Made by a program: the position numbers and the translations under genes. A stretch of DNA of 64,000 nt from Symsagittifera roscoffensis. Lineage: Eukaryota; Xenacoelomorpha; Acoela; Convolutidae. The notes below the pieces were generated by a model. The model saw only the letters and a program-made list of their open reading frames with translations. It had not been told where the DNA came from and did not search any database. The stretch is from the NCBI RefSeq assembly GCF_963678635.1, contig NC_087065.1, forward strand, positions 77,105,786-77,169,785, given 5' to 3'. Positions 1 to 11,354 of the stretch are shown piece by piece. Within the stretch, counting starts at the first letter, position 1. Each line of letters opens with the position of its first letter.

Positions 1-445
1 AAGAAGTTAGTATTTTATTGGCTTACTTTCTTTCATTGGCTTTTTTTTCTTAGTTTCTGTTGCCGATATTTTGATACTACAAGTTGCCTGTATCGACAAG
101 CGGAGCTAAATTGCTACTTTTTTCTAAACCTTTGTCGCAATTATTAGTGTTACTTTTGGTTTTTTGTACAGTAGGAGGCGGAATTGGCTATTTAATCGTG
201 CCTTCGATTAAATTAATTTAATTAATTTGCTTTCGCCGATGAAGGCTGTTAGTTTCACACAAGAGTACAATAACAAAACTCTTTCTCGGAATTTCTACAA
301 CTCTGGATGTTTTGCCAAGTTTTTGAAATACATAATTTAAACACAATTTGACTTTATACTTTCCACTTTTTAACATGCAAATTTGATGTTTTTGTGCATT
401 TTCAACCTAACTTTTGTCACTTTCTTGTTTGTCTTGGCTTCTATA

Positions 446-527
446 AGAGTCATTAGCCCAGTTTTGTAGAGCAGTCAACTGGAAAACTTGAATATACGAG
501 GAATGAGCTTCAATTCCCGTTGAGGTT
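446..527 (+). repeat. tRNA-derived sequence (decayed tRNA or SINE head)
   Basis: An A-box-like stretch (tagcccag...gtagagca, 454-473) is followed at tRNA-like spacing by a B-box-like ttcaattccc (510-519). The acceptor stem does not pair and the anticodon arm is not convincing, so this is a pseudogene or SINE head rather than a working tRNA. Confidence 0.45.
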
Positions 528-1143
528 TTTTGGTTTTCAGTATTCATTAGTTTTTATATTTTTTCTCTTTTTTTTCTTGTTAAGGTACATCCTGGCTTTT
601 TTGCGTGTGTTTGCGAAGTACAGTCTGACCTATGTGTTATAATTACACAAACGATCTAGTGAGCAAATTGTTATATTACAAAAGCACTTTTTTACAACTC
701 AAGTGGGAAGTTTTTTTTTGCTATAGAGCATTGATAATTTGAAAGCATCTGTTTAAGATTCGATAATTTATTTCAGACTCTTAAATAGGTCGTGATGATT
801 TTTTTTCAGTCTAAAATTCGTTGAGGCTCAAATTTACTTGTTCGCGTTTACTTTATTTTTCACGTTTACTTCGACTTTATTTTTCACTCAGGTTCACTAG
901 CAAAATGAAACAATTACTTATTGATCCAGTTTTCTCAAATTCGGTTAATTTATCGAAACTATGTCAATCATAAATTGTTCTAGGAATTCAAAGAGTTTTA
1001 AGGTCATATATTTGTAATTCGAAAGAGGTTTTTCAAAAAACAAGTTAGAATTTTTTTGTTAACTTGCGCGCATTGACTTTTCCCAACTGTTTGTTGGCTG
1101 TGTTCTGTTTTTTTTATTGATGGCTTGTGTCAGCCTATTGTCA

Positions 1144-1212
1144 AGCGAGTGTGGCGCAGATGCAAGAAGGAAAGACTCCTAATGTACAGGCGGGAGTTTT
1201 GATTCCGGCACA
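1144..1212 (+). repeat. tRNA-derived SINE-like sequence, family copy 1
   Basis: The order gtggcgcagatgc, gactcctaatgtacagg, ttttgattccggcaca resembles the D-arm, anticodon-arm and T-arm blocks of a tRNA. The same three blocks recur at 4633-4702, and in a shortened form at 4796-4852. The repetition within one gene's introns argues for a retroposed tRNA-derived family. Confidence 0.5.
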
Positions 1213-1500
1213 GTTTCAATTTTCAAGGCTTTTTTAAACTTTTTTCACTGGTTATTTTCTAGTGCTTCTCTATGCTTGTTTCTCGCGTATATTAGCAAAG
1301 TCCAACTTCACTTCTATGTTAAAATTAGAGGCAGTTCTTAGATTTGGTTAGCAATAGTATCCTTCGCAGTATGAGATAAATTGACTCAGCGCATTTCAAT
1401 TTATGGCTCATCAATACTGGTCATGTGCACATTAGTCCGCTCGAAGCTTATATTTTTCCGTTAACAAATGGTGCAATCCGACTCCTAGAGAAGAATTGAA

Positions 1501-1706
1501 GGATCAAGTTAACATCCTACCCCCTAGATAGACCAAGTTGAGATCTTCCATCCCAGCAAATAATTCGCATTAAATTTGCTAAGCGCTTCATGTAAAATGC
1601 TCGACTCTGATTGGCTGAAAACTCCCAACTTAGAACCAAGTTAACATCCTACCCCCCGCCCCCCCCCCAAACAGTTTTTGGGGGGGGGGGGGTGTTAACT
1701 TGGTCC
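1501..1706. mobile_element. MITE with 8-bp target duplication GAATTGAA
   Basis: The 206-bp element begins GGATCAAGTTAACATCC and ends with the inverted counterpart (gttaacttggtcc). It is flanked by perfect 8-bp direct repeats GAATTGAA at 1493-1500 and 1707-1714. It has no coding capacity. Its right half is a strong hairpin: 1635-1646 pairs with 1693-1704, and a C-run (about 1651-1668) faces a G-run (1680-1692). An 8-bp duplication fits a hAT-like transposase acting in trans, but the termini differ from the other hAT-type family in this window. Confidence 0.75.
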
Positions 1707-1805
1707 GAATTGAAGTTTGCATTGAAGCACGTCTAGTTAGAAATTCGGTTCTTTTCTCTAGAAATCAATTCAATGCCTAAGTTTTATCAATGCATCACTC
1801 ATTCC

Positions 1806-2304
1806 TGGGGCCTAGGAAATTAGACGAAAAGCAAGTTAGACGCGATCAATAAAAACTAATTTAGACGACGATGAAAAATTACAGATATTCGAAATTAGAC
1901 GTAATTGTATTGTTCGTGTCTAAAATTTGTTTACTGACTACAATTAACTTTCGTTCGAGCTTTCTTAATTGCAAATCAACTTTTCAAATGCCGCAAATTT
2001 CACATTCCGCAATTTTCACATACCGCAATTGTATAACTTATGCATTTCAAAAATATTTTATAATATTGAGATAAACGTTTTATAAATCAATTGCGATAAA
2101 TGTTTTTTGATATGCAATGGGATCATGTACTATTTTTGTAATTATGAAAACTTGTTTTAAACAATAAGTTTTGTTAGCCCTTAGCTTTCCGTCTAAAATG
2201 CTAGTTTTGCAAAAACAATTTAACGTCTAAATTCCGTTTTTTTGGATTCGTCTAATTTGCTTCTCGTCTAATTTCCTAAACACACCCCCCCCCCCCCCCA
2301 CCCC
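1806..2304. mobile_element. MITE with 8-bp target duplication CTCATTCC and long inverted termini
   Basis: Inverted terminal regions share aggaaattagacga, then aagcaa, then ttagacg (left from 1813, right end about 2245-2279). The outermost bases are G-rich on the left and C-rich on the right. Perfect 8-bp direct repeats CTCATTCC lie at 1798-1805 and 2305-2312. The interior is AT-rich and non-coding. The duplication length suggests hAT-type mobilisation in trans. Confidence 0.75.
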
Positions 2305-3111
2305 CTCATTCCTTATCAATACCAATGAAAAACTATTCATGTTGTGATGTTACAGAGCGATTCTGCCGTAAGAAAAGTTATCAAAGTTTCATTGAATTCA
2401 TGAAGCTTTTAACAGTACTGTTAGCAGCTTTAAAAGATTTGCAATCAATTAGTTAAATTTTCGAAACAATTAAACATTTAGACTCGAAACGACTAGGATG
2501 TAGACCGAACTATTCATCAGCTGAAAATCTATTCAACAACTGCAAAATTCATTCAACATTTTTCATCACAATGAGATCAAATTTAAATGGCTAAATTTCA
2601 AGGTTGAAAAAAGCAGTAGCCAATCATTAGCTGTATAATCATGATTTTTTTGTTTTGTGGTAAAATGAAAGCAACGCAAAAAGACAATTAAATGGAATAG
2701 TTCTTACATAAGTGCTCAAAGCCAGAAGCCATCAAGAATTCATCTTAATCAAGTAAGAAGCTGATTGCAACTGGATTATTTATAGAAGTCTCGCATGTAA
2801 TTAAGTTAATATAACTATGAAAAAATCAAGTGGCGTACAAATCAACCATCTCATTCCAATATTCACTCTTTATAAAAGCTGCCTTTAATTTAGCACTTTA
2901 TGTGAAATCATGAATATAGAAAGAAAAAAAGAAAGAAAGAAAGATGCCTCTAATAAACTTGTTGTAATAAAATATAAGGTTTATGATTGGGTGCTCTTTT
3001 TGGCGCCATTGAGTAAAAAGAATCTGCACTGCGCTGTAACATGGCTGCCTATGCATTTTGTTTAACAATATATTGACGGATGTATTAAGTGTTTGTATGT
3101 GATGTTTTTAG

Positions 3112-3258
3112 CTGGACCAGTGGAAGTCGCAGTACTACGCGATGGAGGACAAGACGTCTATTTTGATGTCCGACAAGTCTGAACTGGAGACTCAACTGGA
3201 AGAGGCGGAGGAGGACATGGCCGGATTGGAGAGAAAATTGAGAAATGTCATCGCAGAA
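3112..3258 (+). CDS. Myosin XVIII-like tail, exon 1 of 6 visible
   Basis: This 49-codon exon, phase 0 at both ends, has its acceptor AG at 3110-3111 and donor gtaggt at 3259. It encodes charged coiled-coil sequence containing SDKSELETQLEEAEEDMAG. The block 'SDK-ELE-QLEEAEEDMA-LERK' is, from my knowledge of the family, characteristic of the myosin XVIII tail. Myosin XVIII is an unconventional myosin that dimerises through this coiled coil and works at actin structures; its motor domain would lie upstream, outside the window. Together the six exons give about 289 residues. The base composition is clearly richer in GC than the flanking introns. Other coiled-coil proteins are possible, but the order of matching blocks over four exons makes myosin XVIII the best call. 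Confidence 0.78.
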
Positions 3259-4632
3259 GTAGGTGCACTTTATTGACTCGCCCTAAACATTATTTATTGC
3301 CCAAATAAAATAATAGTACACAAGCGAAGCTTTGTGTATTATTACGAAGAATTTTTTCTAATCTAAGGTGCAAATAAAAGTGCTCATTTGGTGGCACTTT
3401 GGTATATTTCATTTTAATCATAATTTAAACTTTTCTGTGTTTTTAAGACGATGGTTGGAACATTCTGTGCTACTTGCACAGTAACCGGCTATCCTTGTTT
3501 CTAATTGTGTACAGTTATCTTGTCTAGAGCAGAAAGAAGAAAAGAAATGAAAGCTAAAGTTTTTCAAAAAAAAAACAAAATATTTTCAATTTTTAAGCTT
3601 TTAAAAGTAAACTTACCGCAGCAGAAGGTGTAATTAAGAGAGTCCGGTCAATTGAATGGTTTTTATTTAGTTGGTAAAACTGAACTGATAGATTTTCACT
3701 CAAGCAGAGCGTAGTGTGATTCTACAAGGCCACTTTTTCAACCTAAATCGCAAATATTGGTGCTGCTTTTGGTGGCACCATTTTTTTCCATAAAAGTGGT
3801 GGAAAGATTGGCTACTTCCCTGTGTGCCGCAAATTACGCCAGTCTTTTTTCTACCGTACCCAATGGCCCTCGAAACTTTCAGTAGGGATTTTGGCCCAAG
3901 TTTTTGGATTATTTTTCTCAAAAATTAAACTAACAAATCTGAGATTAAAAATTCAATCAAAAGATCTCTCCCTGCATAAGCTGCTACGCCCTTGTTCTTG
4001 TAGAAAAAGAGTTATGGCCTTAGAAATTGTCCAAAATTATATTGTTTTTGAAAAAATTCTTTTTTTTCTCGAAAACTACCCTTCAAAAATCTGAGATGAA
4101 GGGTTCAATCGCAAGAACTGGTGTATAGAATCCTCGCCGCATAAACGGCTACGTCCTTAATTTTTATGGAAAAGAGTTATAGTCATAGAAATTGTCTAAT
4201 TTTGAAGACTACCCTGTCAAATCTGAGATTAAGGAATGAATGGAAAGACAAAGTGGCTGCAGTTTTGTCCGAGTAAGCAATTATGCACTATTTTTTTAAA
4301 GAAAAAATAGTTTAACTTAAAAAATGTCTACTTTTTGAAATATTCTCCCAATTTTGGTACGGAGTCAGCCATGGGCTTAATTAATTTTTGACCTTTTGGC
4401 CCATTGTTTGGACTTCGTTTAATATTCCAAAAATGGCTGTGCCAATTCTCAAATAAGGGAATCAATCGAAATCAGATGTTTTACTGATTTCCCCTGCAAA
4501 AGCTCATTGTTTAATATTTAAACTTTTGTTACATTTTTTTAAATAACGCATTATTATGTTTCACATTTGATTTTTTTTTTCAAATTTGTCCAAGAGATAC
4601 CTTCAGGTTTAGCTGAGACCCAGATGTTTTTC

Positions 4633-4702
4633 AAGCGACTTAGCGCAGATGCGAGTAAGTGAGACTCCTAATCTACAGGTTTGAAGTTTAATTTCGGCAC
4701 AT
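4633..4702 (+). repeat. tRNA-derived SINE-like sequence, family copy 2
   Basis: It carries ttagcgcagatgc, gactcctaatctacagg and aatttcggcacat in the order seen at 1144-1212, with scattered mismatches. It lies in the intron between visible exons 1 and 2, in sense orientation with the gene. Confidence 0.5.
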
Positions 4703-4795
4703 TGAGTTAGTTTTTTTATTTGGTTATGCTGCATAGCATTGGCAATGTAATAGAAACTGTACCTGCTTTATTGTTAGATAGTGTTGGTAAATTTT

Positions 4796-4852
4796 CATGC
4801 GGCCTATGCGCAGATGCTAGAACTTGAATTTAGAGGTTCGTTTCCGGCACAA
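4796..4852 (+). repeat. tRNA-derived SINE-like sequence, shortened copy
   Basis: tatgcgcagatgc is followed by aggttcgtttccggcac, a B-box-like block. The middle block of the other two copies is lost. It sits about 95 bp after copy 2. Confidence 0.45.
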
Positions 4853-4977
4853 TAATTTCTTCTCTGACTTGTAGCTTGTAACTTTTCATTGTCCCTGAAA
4901 ACTGATATCGAACCGCTGTCTCTGGTTAATGAAGGTTTGAAGTACATACTATTTTCGATAGCCCTATTCAGTGTGGA

Positions 4978-5245
4978 CAGGGGTGTATATAGGATTTTCT
5001 CGAGGGGAGGAGACCCGCTCTAAGATTACAATTAAGTCTCTATTTTGACCAAATCTGTTGCTCCGCAGGCAAATTTTTCAAAAAAAAACGGGTCAAAAAT
5101 GCCTTTTGATCAAAAACAATGCCTTTTTTCGTCGCGTGCTCCCCTTCAGAATTAGTATATATTGGCGCCAATTTTTACGGCCAAATTAGGAAAGTTTTTG
5201 GGTTGGTCGGCCTAAAATGGATGTCATAATATAATATCCAAGAGA
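4978..5245 (+). mobile_element. Truncated hAT-type MITE carrying a single G-rich unit
   Basis: It starts CAGGGGTGTATATAGG, then attttctcgagggg, the left end of the family seen at 52156 and 61461, here with only one copy of the terminal unit. The downstream blocks 'ccgcaggcaaatttttcaaa', 'ctccccttcagaattagta' and 'ggttggtcggcctaaaatgg' match the interior of those elements or of the related right-end segments at 53969, 56361 and 63800. No matching right terminus is visible, so it is 3'-truncated. Confidence 0.65.
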
Positions 5246-5259
5246 ATTTTCTATTTAAA

Positions 5260-5566
5260 TATTCTGGAAAATAGTCAATTTTTTATTCAATCTCCCGAAC
5301 TAATTTTTAGTTATTTTTATAAGTTTTTAGCTGTAAACTTGCGGAATAAAAAAATTTCCAGCTGAATCAAAAGTTAAACCATTGTTCTAGTTTTCTTAAA
5401 TTGGGTTAATTTTATCAAAAAAAGTTGATCACAACTTGTTCTTGAAATTCAAATTACTTCAACCTGAGATATTTTTTTCTTCGAAAATTGAAAAGTGTTG
5501 AACAAATTTTCAATCATACACTTTTTAAACCTTGTGTTTGCTATGTTCTTTATCATTTTGTTTCAG
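5260..5566 (+). repeat. Intron repeat copy ending at a splice acceptor
   Basis: This is a degenerate copy of the repeat family best preserved at 16340-16830. It contains 'cttaaattgggttaatttta', 'tcaaaaaaagttgatcac', 'ttgttcttgaaattcaaa', 'cttcgaaaattgaaaag' and the 3' block 'gtttgctatgttc'. The 3' block is followed directly by the polypyrimidine tract and AG (5565-5566) of the next exon. Confidence 0.6.
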
Positions 5567-5731
5567 GCAGCAATAGACCGCAATTCGATCCATTCTCTGA
5601 CTACTGAGTTGGCTGAAGTGAGACGCAATCTGGCAGACAAGGAGGAGCAACTATCGGGACTGCAGTCAAAGTGCAGCCAGATACAAGCCACATCTACTGA
5701 CAAAGCGCTGTTGCTCAGAGCCGAAAGCAGA
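5567..5731 (+). CDS. Myosin XVIII-like tail, exon 2
   Basis: This 55-codon exon, phase 0/0, has acceptor tttcag (AG 5565-5566) and donor gtaagc at 5732. It encodes a helical, heptad-like segment including LTTELAEVRRNLADKEEQL, then a run ending in DKALLLRAESR. The spacing and the alanine-leucine-rich end match the next section of the myosin XVIII coiled coil. The 316-bp intron that follows is the shortest visible in the gene. Confidence 0.75.
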
Positions 5732-6047
5732 GTAAGCATACGGATAACTCATCACATGGTGTATCTAACTGTTCCTATCAAACACAATCGCAGAGCGAAC
5801 TTACCCTGCATACAAGGGTGTGACATGTGACACGACAGGTGGCTCTGAATTGTTTTGATTATTGTGAATGCATCCCTTATTTGTTGTTTTCTATTGAATG
5901 AGGAGTCGATTGAACTGTCGCACCCGATATAATTGAGTAAGTTTCACCATTTTAAAATATCCCGAGCGTTACTCGAACCAGAGTTATTAAGTGGGAACTA
6001 TAGTTTTGTGGTTTATACCGCTCCCAAAGTATATCCTGGCCATTTAG

Positions 6048-6290
6048 GCAACAGAAGTGGAGCGTAGTCTCGGAGTGGAAAAGGCACTGAGAGTCAAGTG
6101 CGACAATCAGATCAGTCGGCTAAAAGCACAGTCGGACAAGCACTCTGAAGAAGTGGATGCCCTGTTGGCTGCCCAGAAACAGAAGGAAGAGACTATCAAG
6201 AAGCTGAACAACCAGATAAGAGATGTGAAGGATGATTTACTGGCAGTAGAGTCCAAGTACGAACAGAGTCAAACCAAGAAACATGACCTT
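6048..6290 (+). CDS. Myosin XVIII-like tail, exon 3
   Basis: This 81-codon exon, phase 0/0, has its acceptor at 6046-6047 (catttag) and donor gtaagt at 6291. It is coiled coil throughout, with paired charged and leucine positions (for example KKLNNQIRDVKDDLLAVESK). A tryptophan- and proline-free composition fits an uninterrupted rod. It corresponds to the segment of the myosin XVIII tail just before the last coiled-coil block. Confidence 0.75.
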
Positions 6291-7007
6291 GTAAGTCAAT
6301 TTTTAAGTTTAACACACAGGCAAAAATAGGAAAATCCGACGATTAAGAGTCTATTAAAGTAGTTCAGACACTTCTATAGGTAGAGATGATTTTTTTCATG
6401 AAAGGTGATGAAAAGTCAAAAACCTGTAGTCGACTTCTCATTTCGAAAATAGAATTAGTTTTTCAGATTTCCGAGCGAAATGTAAACTCTATTTATTGAT
6501 CCAGTGTTCTCAAATTGAATTAAGTTTATCAAAAAAAGTGTCAACCAAAATTGTTTTTAGAAATTCAAGAGCTTTAAGGCCATCTATTTTATGTAAGAAA
6601 TTCGAAGAGTTTTTCATGAAACAAGTCAGTATTTTTTTGTTTACTTGCGTTCAGTGATTATTTCATAAATTTCTGTTGGCTATGTGTTTCAGAGGCGATG
6701 AACGTAGTTCAGGCTATTATATAGGTCGTGTTGATTTTTTTTCAGGAAAAGTCTCAAAATTTGTTCAGGCTCAAATATAATTTTTCACGGTTTGACTTTT
6801 GGTTTCTAAGTTCAGTCAATTTCCTTTGTTTACACATGCGAAGCTTGTGTTATAGTATGAACTCTCTTTTTTTCAACCTAAGTCGCAAATATTGTTGCCA
6901 CAAATTGTGTTCATTTTGATCTATAACCAGCTATTAAGTACAGACATGCTAAGGATTTTAACACAGACTGTTATATTAGAAATAGCATTTTGGCTTCAAG
7001 GTATCAA

Positions 7008-7079
7008 GGATCTGTAGCGTAGAGGTAGGGAAGGAGACCCGCAACAAAATAAGAGGGTTCGAACCCGGGCAGGGTCGGA
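7008..7079 (+). repeat. tRNA-like sequence with perfect B box (probable SINE head)
   Basis: The A-box-like tagcgtagaggt (7015-7026) and a B box ggttcgaaccc (7056-7066) lie at tRNA spacing, giving an internal RNA polymerase III promoter. The ends pair poorly, no clear anticodon stem is seen, and the position is inside an intron. A tRNA-derived SINE or tRNA pseudogene is more likely than a working tRNA gene. Confidence 0.55.
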
Positions 7080-8694
7080 TGTTTTTAATGAACTTTTTCG
7101 TATACTAGTGAAATGCTCTATAAATTGAGGTAGATTGGTTGGTAAATTTGTTTTATTTTTCAAATTCACTAGTACTGCTAATGCGTCATAATTGGCTCGC
7201 GTCACTTAGCAATTTTGCAGACTCATAATTGGCGTGCGTCACTTAAGAAATTTTGTAGCCTCAAAGTTTTACTCATTCAGTGTTCCACGGTAGCGTTATC
7301 GGTCATATTTTTGCTGGTGTATGCGAAGTGCAACTTCGCCTCTGTGTAAAATCAAGGCAAATTCCGCTATTGAATAATAAAAGTGTAAAGGTTCAAAAGT
7401 GGAATTTATTTTCAGATTTCACAGCTAAATGAAAAGTTTACTTTATTGATTCAGTTTCATCAAATTGAGTTAGTTTAATCCAAAAAAGTGTCAAATCATA
7501 AGTTGTTATAGTTTAAAGGCCATCTATTTTTTTTTCTTGGAAATTCGAAAAATCAGGTGTCTCAAAAAACAAGTCAGGATTTTTTTCTGTTTACTTGCGT
7601 TCCTTGACTCTTTTCCAATTTTTTGTTCGCTATGTTTTTTTGTTTCCAAATAAATTCTGCGGCTTTTTTGCGGTCCTCAGGTTTAATTATTAATGAATTA
7701 TTAGGTTTGATATTCTGATTTCCGTGTATGAAAGGCAAATCACGCCATCCAACCACCAATGAACAAATGTGCGAAAAAAGTGAATGACATGCAGTTTCGA
7801 TAGTGGAATTTATATTTAAGACTTTTCAACGACATAGGACATGTCTTTTTGACCCATTTTTTTCTAGTTGATTTAGCTTTACGGAAAAAAGTGAATCATA
7901 CAATTTTTTTTAGAATGCTTTAATTTGATTGTGCTCATAGTGTTGGTCATGTTCAGGAGTGAGCACTCTTAAATAATCAAAAATCGAGCAGCGATTTTGT
8001 AAAGGTCACCAAAAACATTATAGATTTCCCATTTGGAAATTGGCATTTGATCACAGATTTTCTAGCGAAATACAAATGTTACCTATTGATCCAGTTTTCT
8101 CAAATTGGGAAAGTGTTTATCAAAAAAGACTCAATCATACATTGTTCTAGAAATTTAAAGAGCCCAAAGGTCATTTGTTTTTTCTTCGAAAGCTGAAAGT
8201 TTTTCAAAAAACACGTCAGTTTTTTTTTGTTTACTTGCGTTATTGACTCTTTTTCAACTGTCTGTTGGCTATGTTCTTGATTTTAATTTATTCCTTTTTC
8301 AATCACCCCACTACAAAAAAGTTATTCTGTTTGTTATAACACTTAAGTTAAGTAAGGATTTTGCAACCGGGTTTAGTTTTTTTCCTAAAGAAGTTTGTTC
8401 AGATTTCCGGACCTTGCGTCATTTTGTGACGCATGCATTCCATGCAGTACGTATTTGTACGCGTTAATTAGTTTGTCTATTTTCAGCAATCGATCGTAAG
8501 CGGTAGATACAAGTTCTTCCAATGTTGTTTTTTCTCGACAAGAACGTTCTCTTAATTTTCAGCTTATTGGGTGACGTCTTTCTTACCCAGTAGATTTTTT
8601 TGAGAATAATTTAGTTCTGGCAGTAAATTTTTGAAAGCTCTGAATAGACTTCACAAAACCCATTTTGAAAACCTTAAAAAAAGCAATGCTTAAG

Positions 8695-8829
8695 GAGCGC
8701 CAGTTAGGAGACATGGAGGAGACTAATGGCAGCCTGAAACAGGAGTTAAACGTGGCCGCCCAGAGAATCCAGCTTCTTCAGAGATCTCTACAGGAGATGA
8801 ACAACGCAAATAACGCCTCAGCTGACTCG
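8695..8829 (+). CDS. Myosin XVIII-like tail, exon 4 (end of coiled coil)
   Basis: This 45-codon exon, phase 0/0, has donor gtaaga at 8830. The acceptor AG (8693-8694) has a poor pyrimidine tract, but it keeps phase with exon 3 and the open frame. It encodes LGDMEETNGSLKQELNVAAQ, then RIQLLQRSLQEMNN and an Asn/Ala/Ser-rich end. The match is to the last coiled-coil block of myosin XVIII, where the rod gives way to a disordered Ser/Asp-rich tail. An open frame upstream from an ATG at 8665 is probably chance. Confidence 0.7.
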
Positions 8830-9294
8830 GTAAGATACATAAGAACGACAAATAGCACATTTGGACGCGTCTATTCTTCATCTTCCTCACCATCATTTTT
8901 ATTGCATAATCTCTCGATCACGTAATCAATTTTTTTTAAAAAAAAGTTTCTACATTTTACACCAATTATTTTCGAGCTATTTATAAATATCCTTAAAAAT
9001 TGCTGCTTACACCATGAGTTTGGAAGTTTATGGTTGCTTGGAGAAACGGAAAAAGAGGCAGAATTTGAAAAGTTCATGCCCAATGGGAAAAAAGTTAATG
9101 ATACGGAAAGCTTTGTTACTTTTTTTGAAAATAAAACGAAATGTTCTAAGTCGTATTACATATCAGAAGAAATAACAATAATGAAAATGGCAGTATAAAT
9201 TATAGCTATTTATCACTACACATGCTCAATGAAAATGTTTTCTCAAATTGACAATTATTCTAAAATGTTACCACTGCCAAATTGTTTTCCACAG

Positions 9295-9425
9295 AGTTTC
9301 TACTTGAGCGACGAAGAGGATGACGTAGACGGGGCTTCTCTTATGAATAGCGAAGACGATGAGGAGGATCGGATGCTAGATGTGAGTGGAAACAACGGGA
9401 TGGAGAGATCCGAGTTCACCTCCGA
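9295..9425 (+). CDS. Myosin XVIII-like tail, exon 5 (acidic disordered tail)
   Basis: This 131-bp exon has a strong acceptor ttttccacag (AG 9293-9294) and donor gtaagt at 9426, leaving phase 2. It encodes SFYLSDEEDDVDGASLMNSE followed by further acidic, serine-rich sequence. The shift from coiled coil to Ser/Asp/Glu-rich, likely phosphorylated disorder matches the known design of the family's C-terminus. Reading through the donor would meet a TAA at once, so splicing is required to extend the protein. Confidence 0.68.
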
Positions 9426-9856
9426 GTAAGTTGTTGCAAATTCTTATTCAACGTTGATGATCGAAAACAAGTCTTATGTATTTAGATCGCCTGGTTTGTT
9501 ATTTGAAGTCTCAATGAATAAAGCGAAGACACTGATTGTTGAGAGCTCAAGCTTGATATTTCTTGATAAGTTCGATTAACAAAGGCTCAAATGGTGCAAA
9601 AAAATTGAATGCTTTCTAATGTAAAAATTAGATTTTAAGTTTCAAACTGAATATAAAAATTCTTTATTGGCACAGTTTTCTGAAACAGTTTGTATAAAAA
9701 AGTCATTTTTTAGGTCTCGCTTAGCTCACTGTCTGTTTGCTTTGTTTTGTTTTGCAAAGAAACTTGTAGTACATGCGTGCTGTCCTATTTCCATAGCGAT
9801 CGGCTATTCTTGTTATCCGAGCATGTATTTTTTTGCAGTTGCCTTTTTGGACGAAA

Positions 9857-10208
9857 GTTTTTTGAAAATCTATTCAATGATACAATTTTGCGTGCTAGTT
9901 AATGTTCTTGCGGAAAATGTGATAAATTTTAATAAAAGTTTGTATTTTTTTCATTAGATGCTAAATGAGCTACCAGATCAGGTATTGAATGAAATCATCA
10001 ATGGGAGCATCGTTAGTTTCACCTTTTTAATCGTTTTTTGAAAATCTATTCAATGATACAATTTTGCGTGCTAGTTAATGTTCTTGCGGAAAATGTGATA
10101 AATTTTAATAAAAGTTTGTATTTTTTTCATTAGATGCTAAATGAGCTACCAGATCAGGTATTGAATGAAATCATCAATGCGAGCATCGTTAGTTTCACCT
10201 TTTTAATC
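9857..10208. repeat. 176-bp tandem duplication, two near-identical copies
   Basis: 9857-10032 and 10033-10208 differ at one base that I can see (caatgggagc versus caatgcgagc). Each copy contains a 24-nt stretch (9958-9981 and 10134-10157) with the look of a microexon: ttttttcattag on the left and gtattg on the right. In myosin phase 2 it would read a stop after two codons. The near-identity means a very recent duplication or an assembly artefact. Confidence 0.9.
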
Positions 10209-11354
10209 GTTATACATAAAGCTGGGAGGGTTGTCTGTATTTAGAGAACCGGGTATTCATACTCGTCAGAAAGCAGATAAGCTCTATATTAACCAATTAG
10301 AATCGTGACAATGAATAAGTTAATAATTATTTATTTCGTAAGTTTGGTTTCTCATCTCGATTCTGATTGTTTAATATAGTATTTGTTTGCTTACTGGGTT
10401 GTCCAAATACTGCTACGTAACCATGCAGCTGAAAGCAAAATGAACTCATTTCCTTTTAATGAAGATTTTAGTTGCCCATAACAGTAGTATCATATCAAGC
10501 TTTATCAGCTCGAGATATTCAAGTAGTTGGCTGATTGTAGTAGAGCTGCTCTTTAGAAGTCGAGAAACGCAGTCTTAAAATTTGTTCACGCTCAGCTTTA
10601 GTTTTTTGCATTTTGACTTTGGATTTCTTTTTAAGTTCAATTCATTTCGTGTTTTAAGAGGAAAGCAAACTCGACTATCGAACAGCAAAAGTGCGAAGGG
10701 CACTAAAAACGTGATCGACTTCTAGTTTCAAATGTGGATGCTGGTTTGCAGATTTCCCAGTGGAATAAAAAATTTATCTATTGACCCAGTTTTCTCATAT
10801 TGGATTAATTGTTTCTAAAAAATGCCGATCAAACGAGTCAATATTTTGGCTGTGTATCGACTAGCATAAAGCTCGACAATCATAAAAGTTTTTATAATGA
10901 AAATCGTATCGATTAGCATAAAAATCGAAACACAAAGTTCAAATTTTGTTAAAGTTGGTTGGCGTTATCTCGAAAGTGTTTATCCAAACCTTGTAAAGAA
11001 TAGCCCCCCTATTGCAATAGGGGTGATAGTTAACGAGATACCGTCCCATTTTTCACCATACCAATTTGAGTCGGGACTGGGCTACTAGGTGTAAAATTTT
11101 CATGTGCTTAACCGTTGATTTAATTCTTTATGGGGCGATATTCATTACTAGGTTTCGGTGGGGAGGGAGGAAGGAAGGAAGGATAGAGTTAAAGAAAATC
11201 CAAATCTTTATACACAAAAAACCGATCTCTTCAACCATTGTCCCACCCTTTGGAACCTACTAACGAATTGCCACCCCTATAATGAAATAATTACACGGTT
11301 AAGCATATGCGAATTTTGTACCTAGTAACAAATCTCTCCCTTTACAGGTCGGGG

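Larger units (their letters stand above)
1..3111. other. Intron or 5' flank of the myosin XVIII-like gene, repeat-rich
   Basis: No exon is visible before the splice acceptor at 3110-3111. That exon is internal (no start codon in context), so this stretch is probably intron and earlier exons lie left of the window. It holds two tRNA-derived sequences, two MITEs with 8-bp target duplications (listed separately), a degenerate copy of the intron repeat family at about 775-1115, and an AAAG-rich simple repeat at 2921-2945. The 67-codon open frame at 1871-2074 lies inside the second MITE and has no coding character. Confidence 0.6.

Noticed and set aside
7008-7079. Functional tRNA gene
   Set aside because: Only the A- and B-box blocks fit. 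Acceptor and anticodon stems do not pair convincingly, and it lies inside an intron.
8665-8694. Upstream ATG extension of myosin exon 4
   Set aside because: The in-phase acceptor at 8693-8694 explains the exon. The extra KTLKKAMLK codons are A-rich intron sequence.
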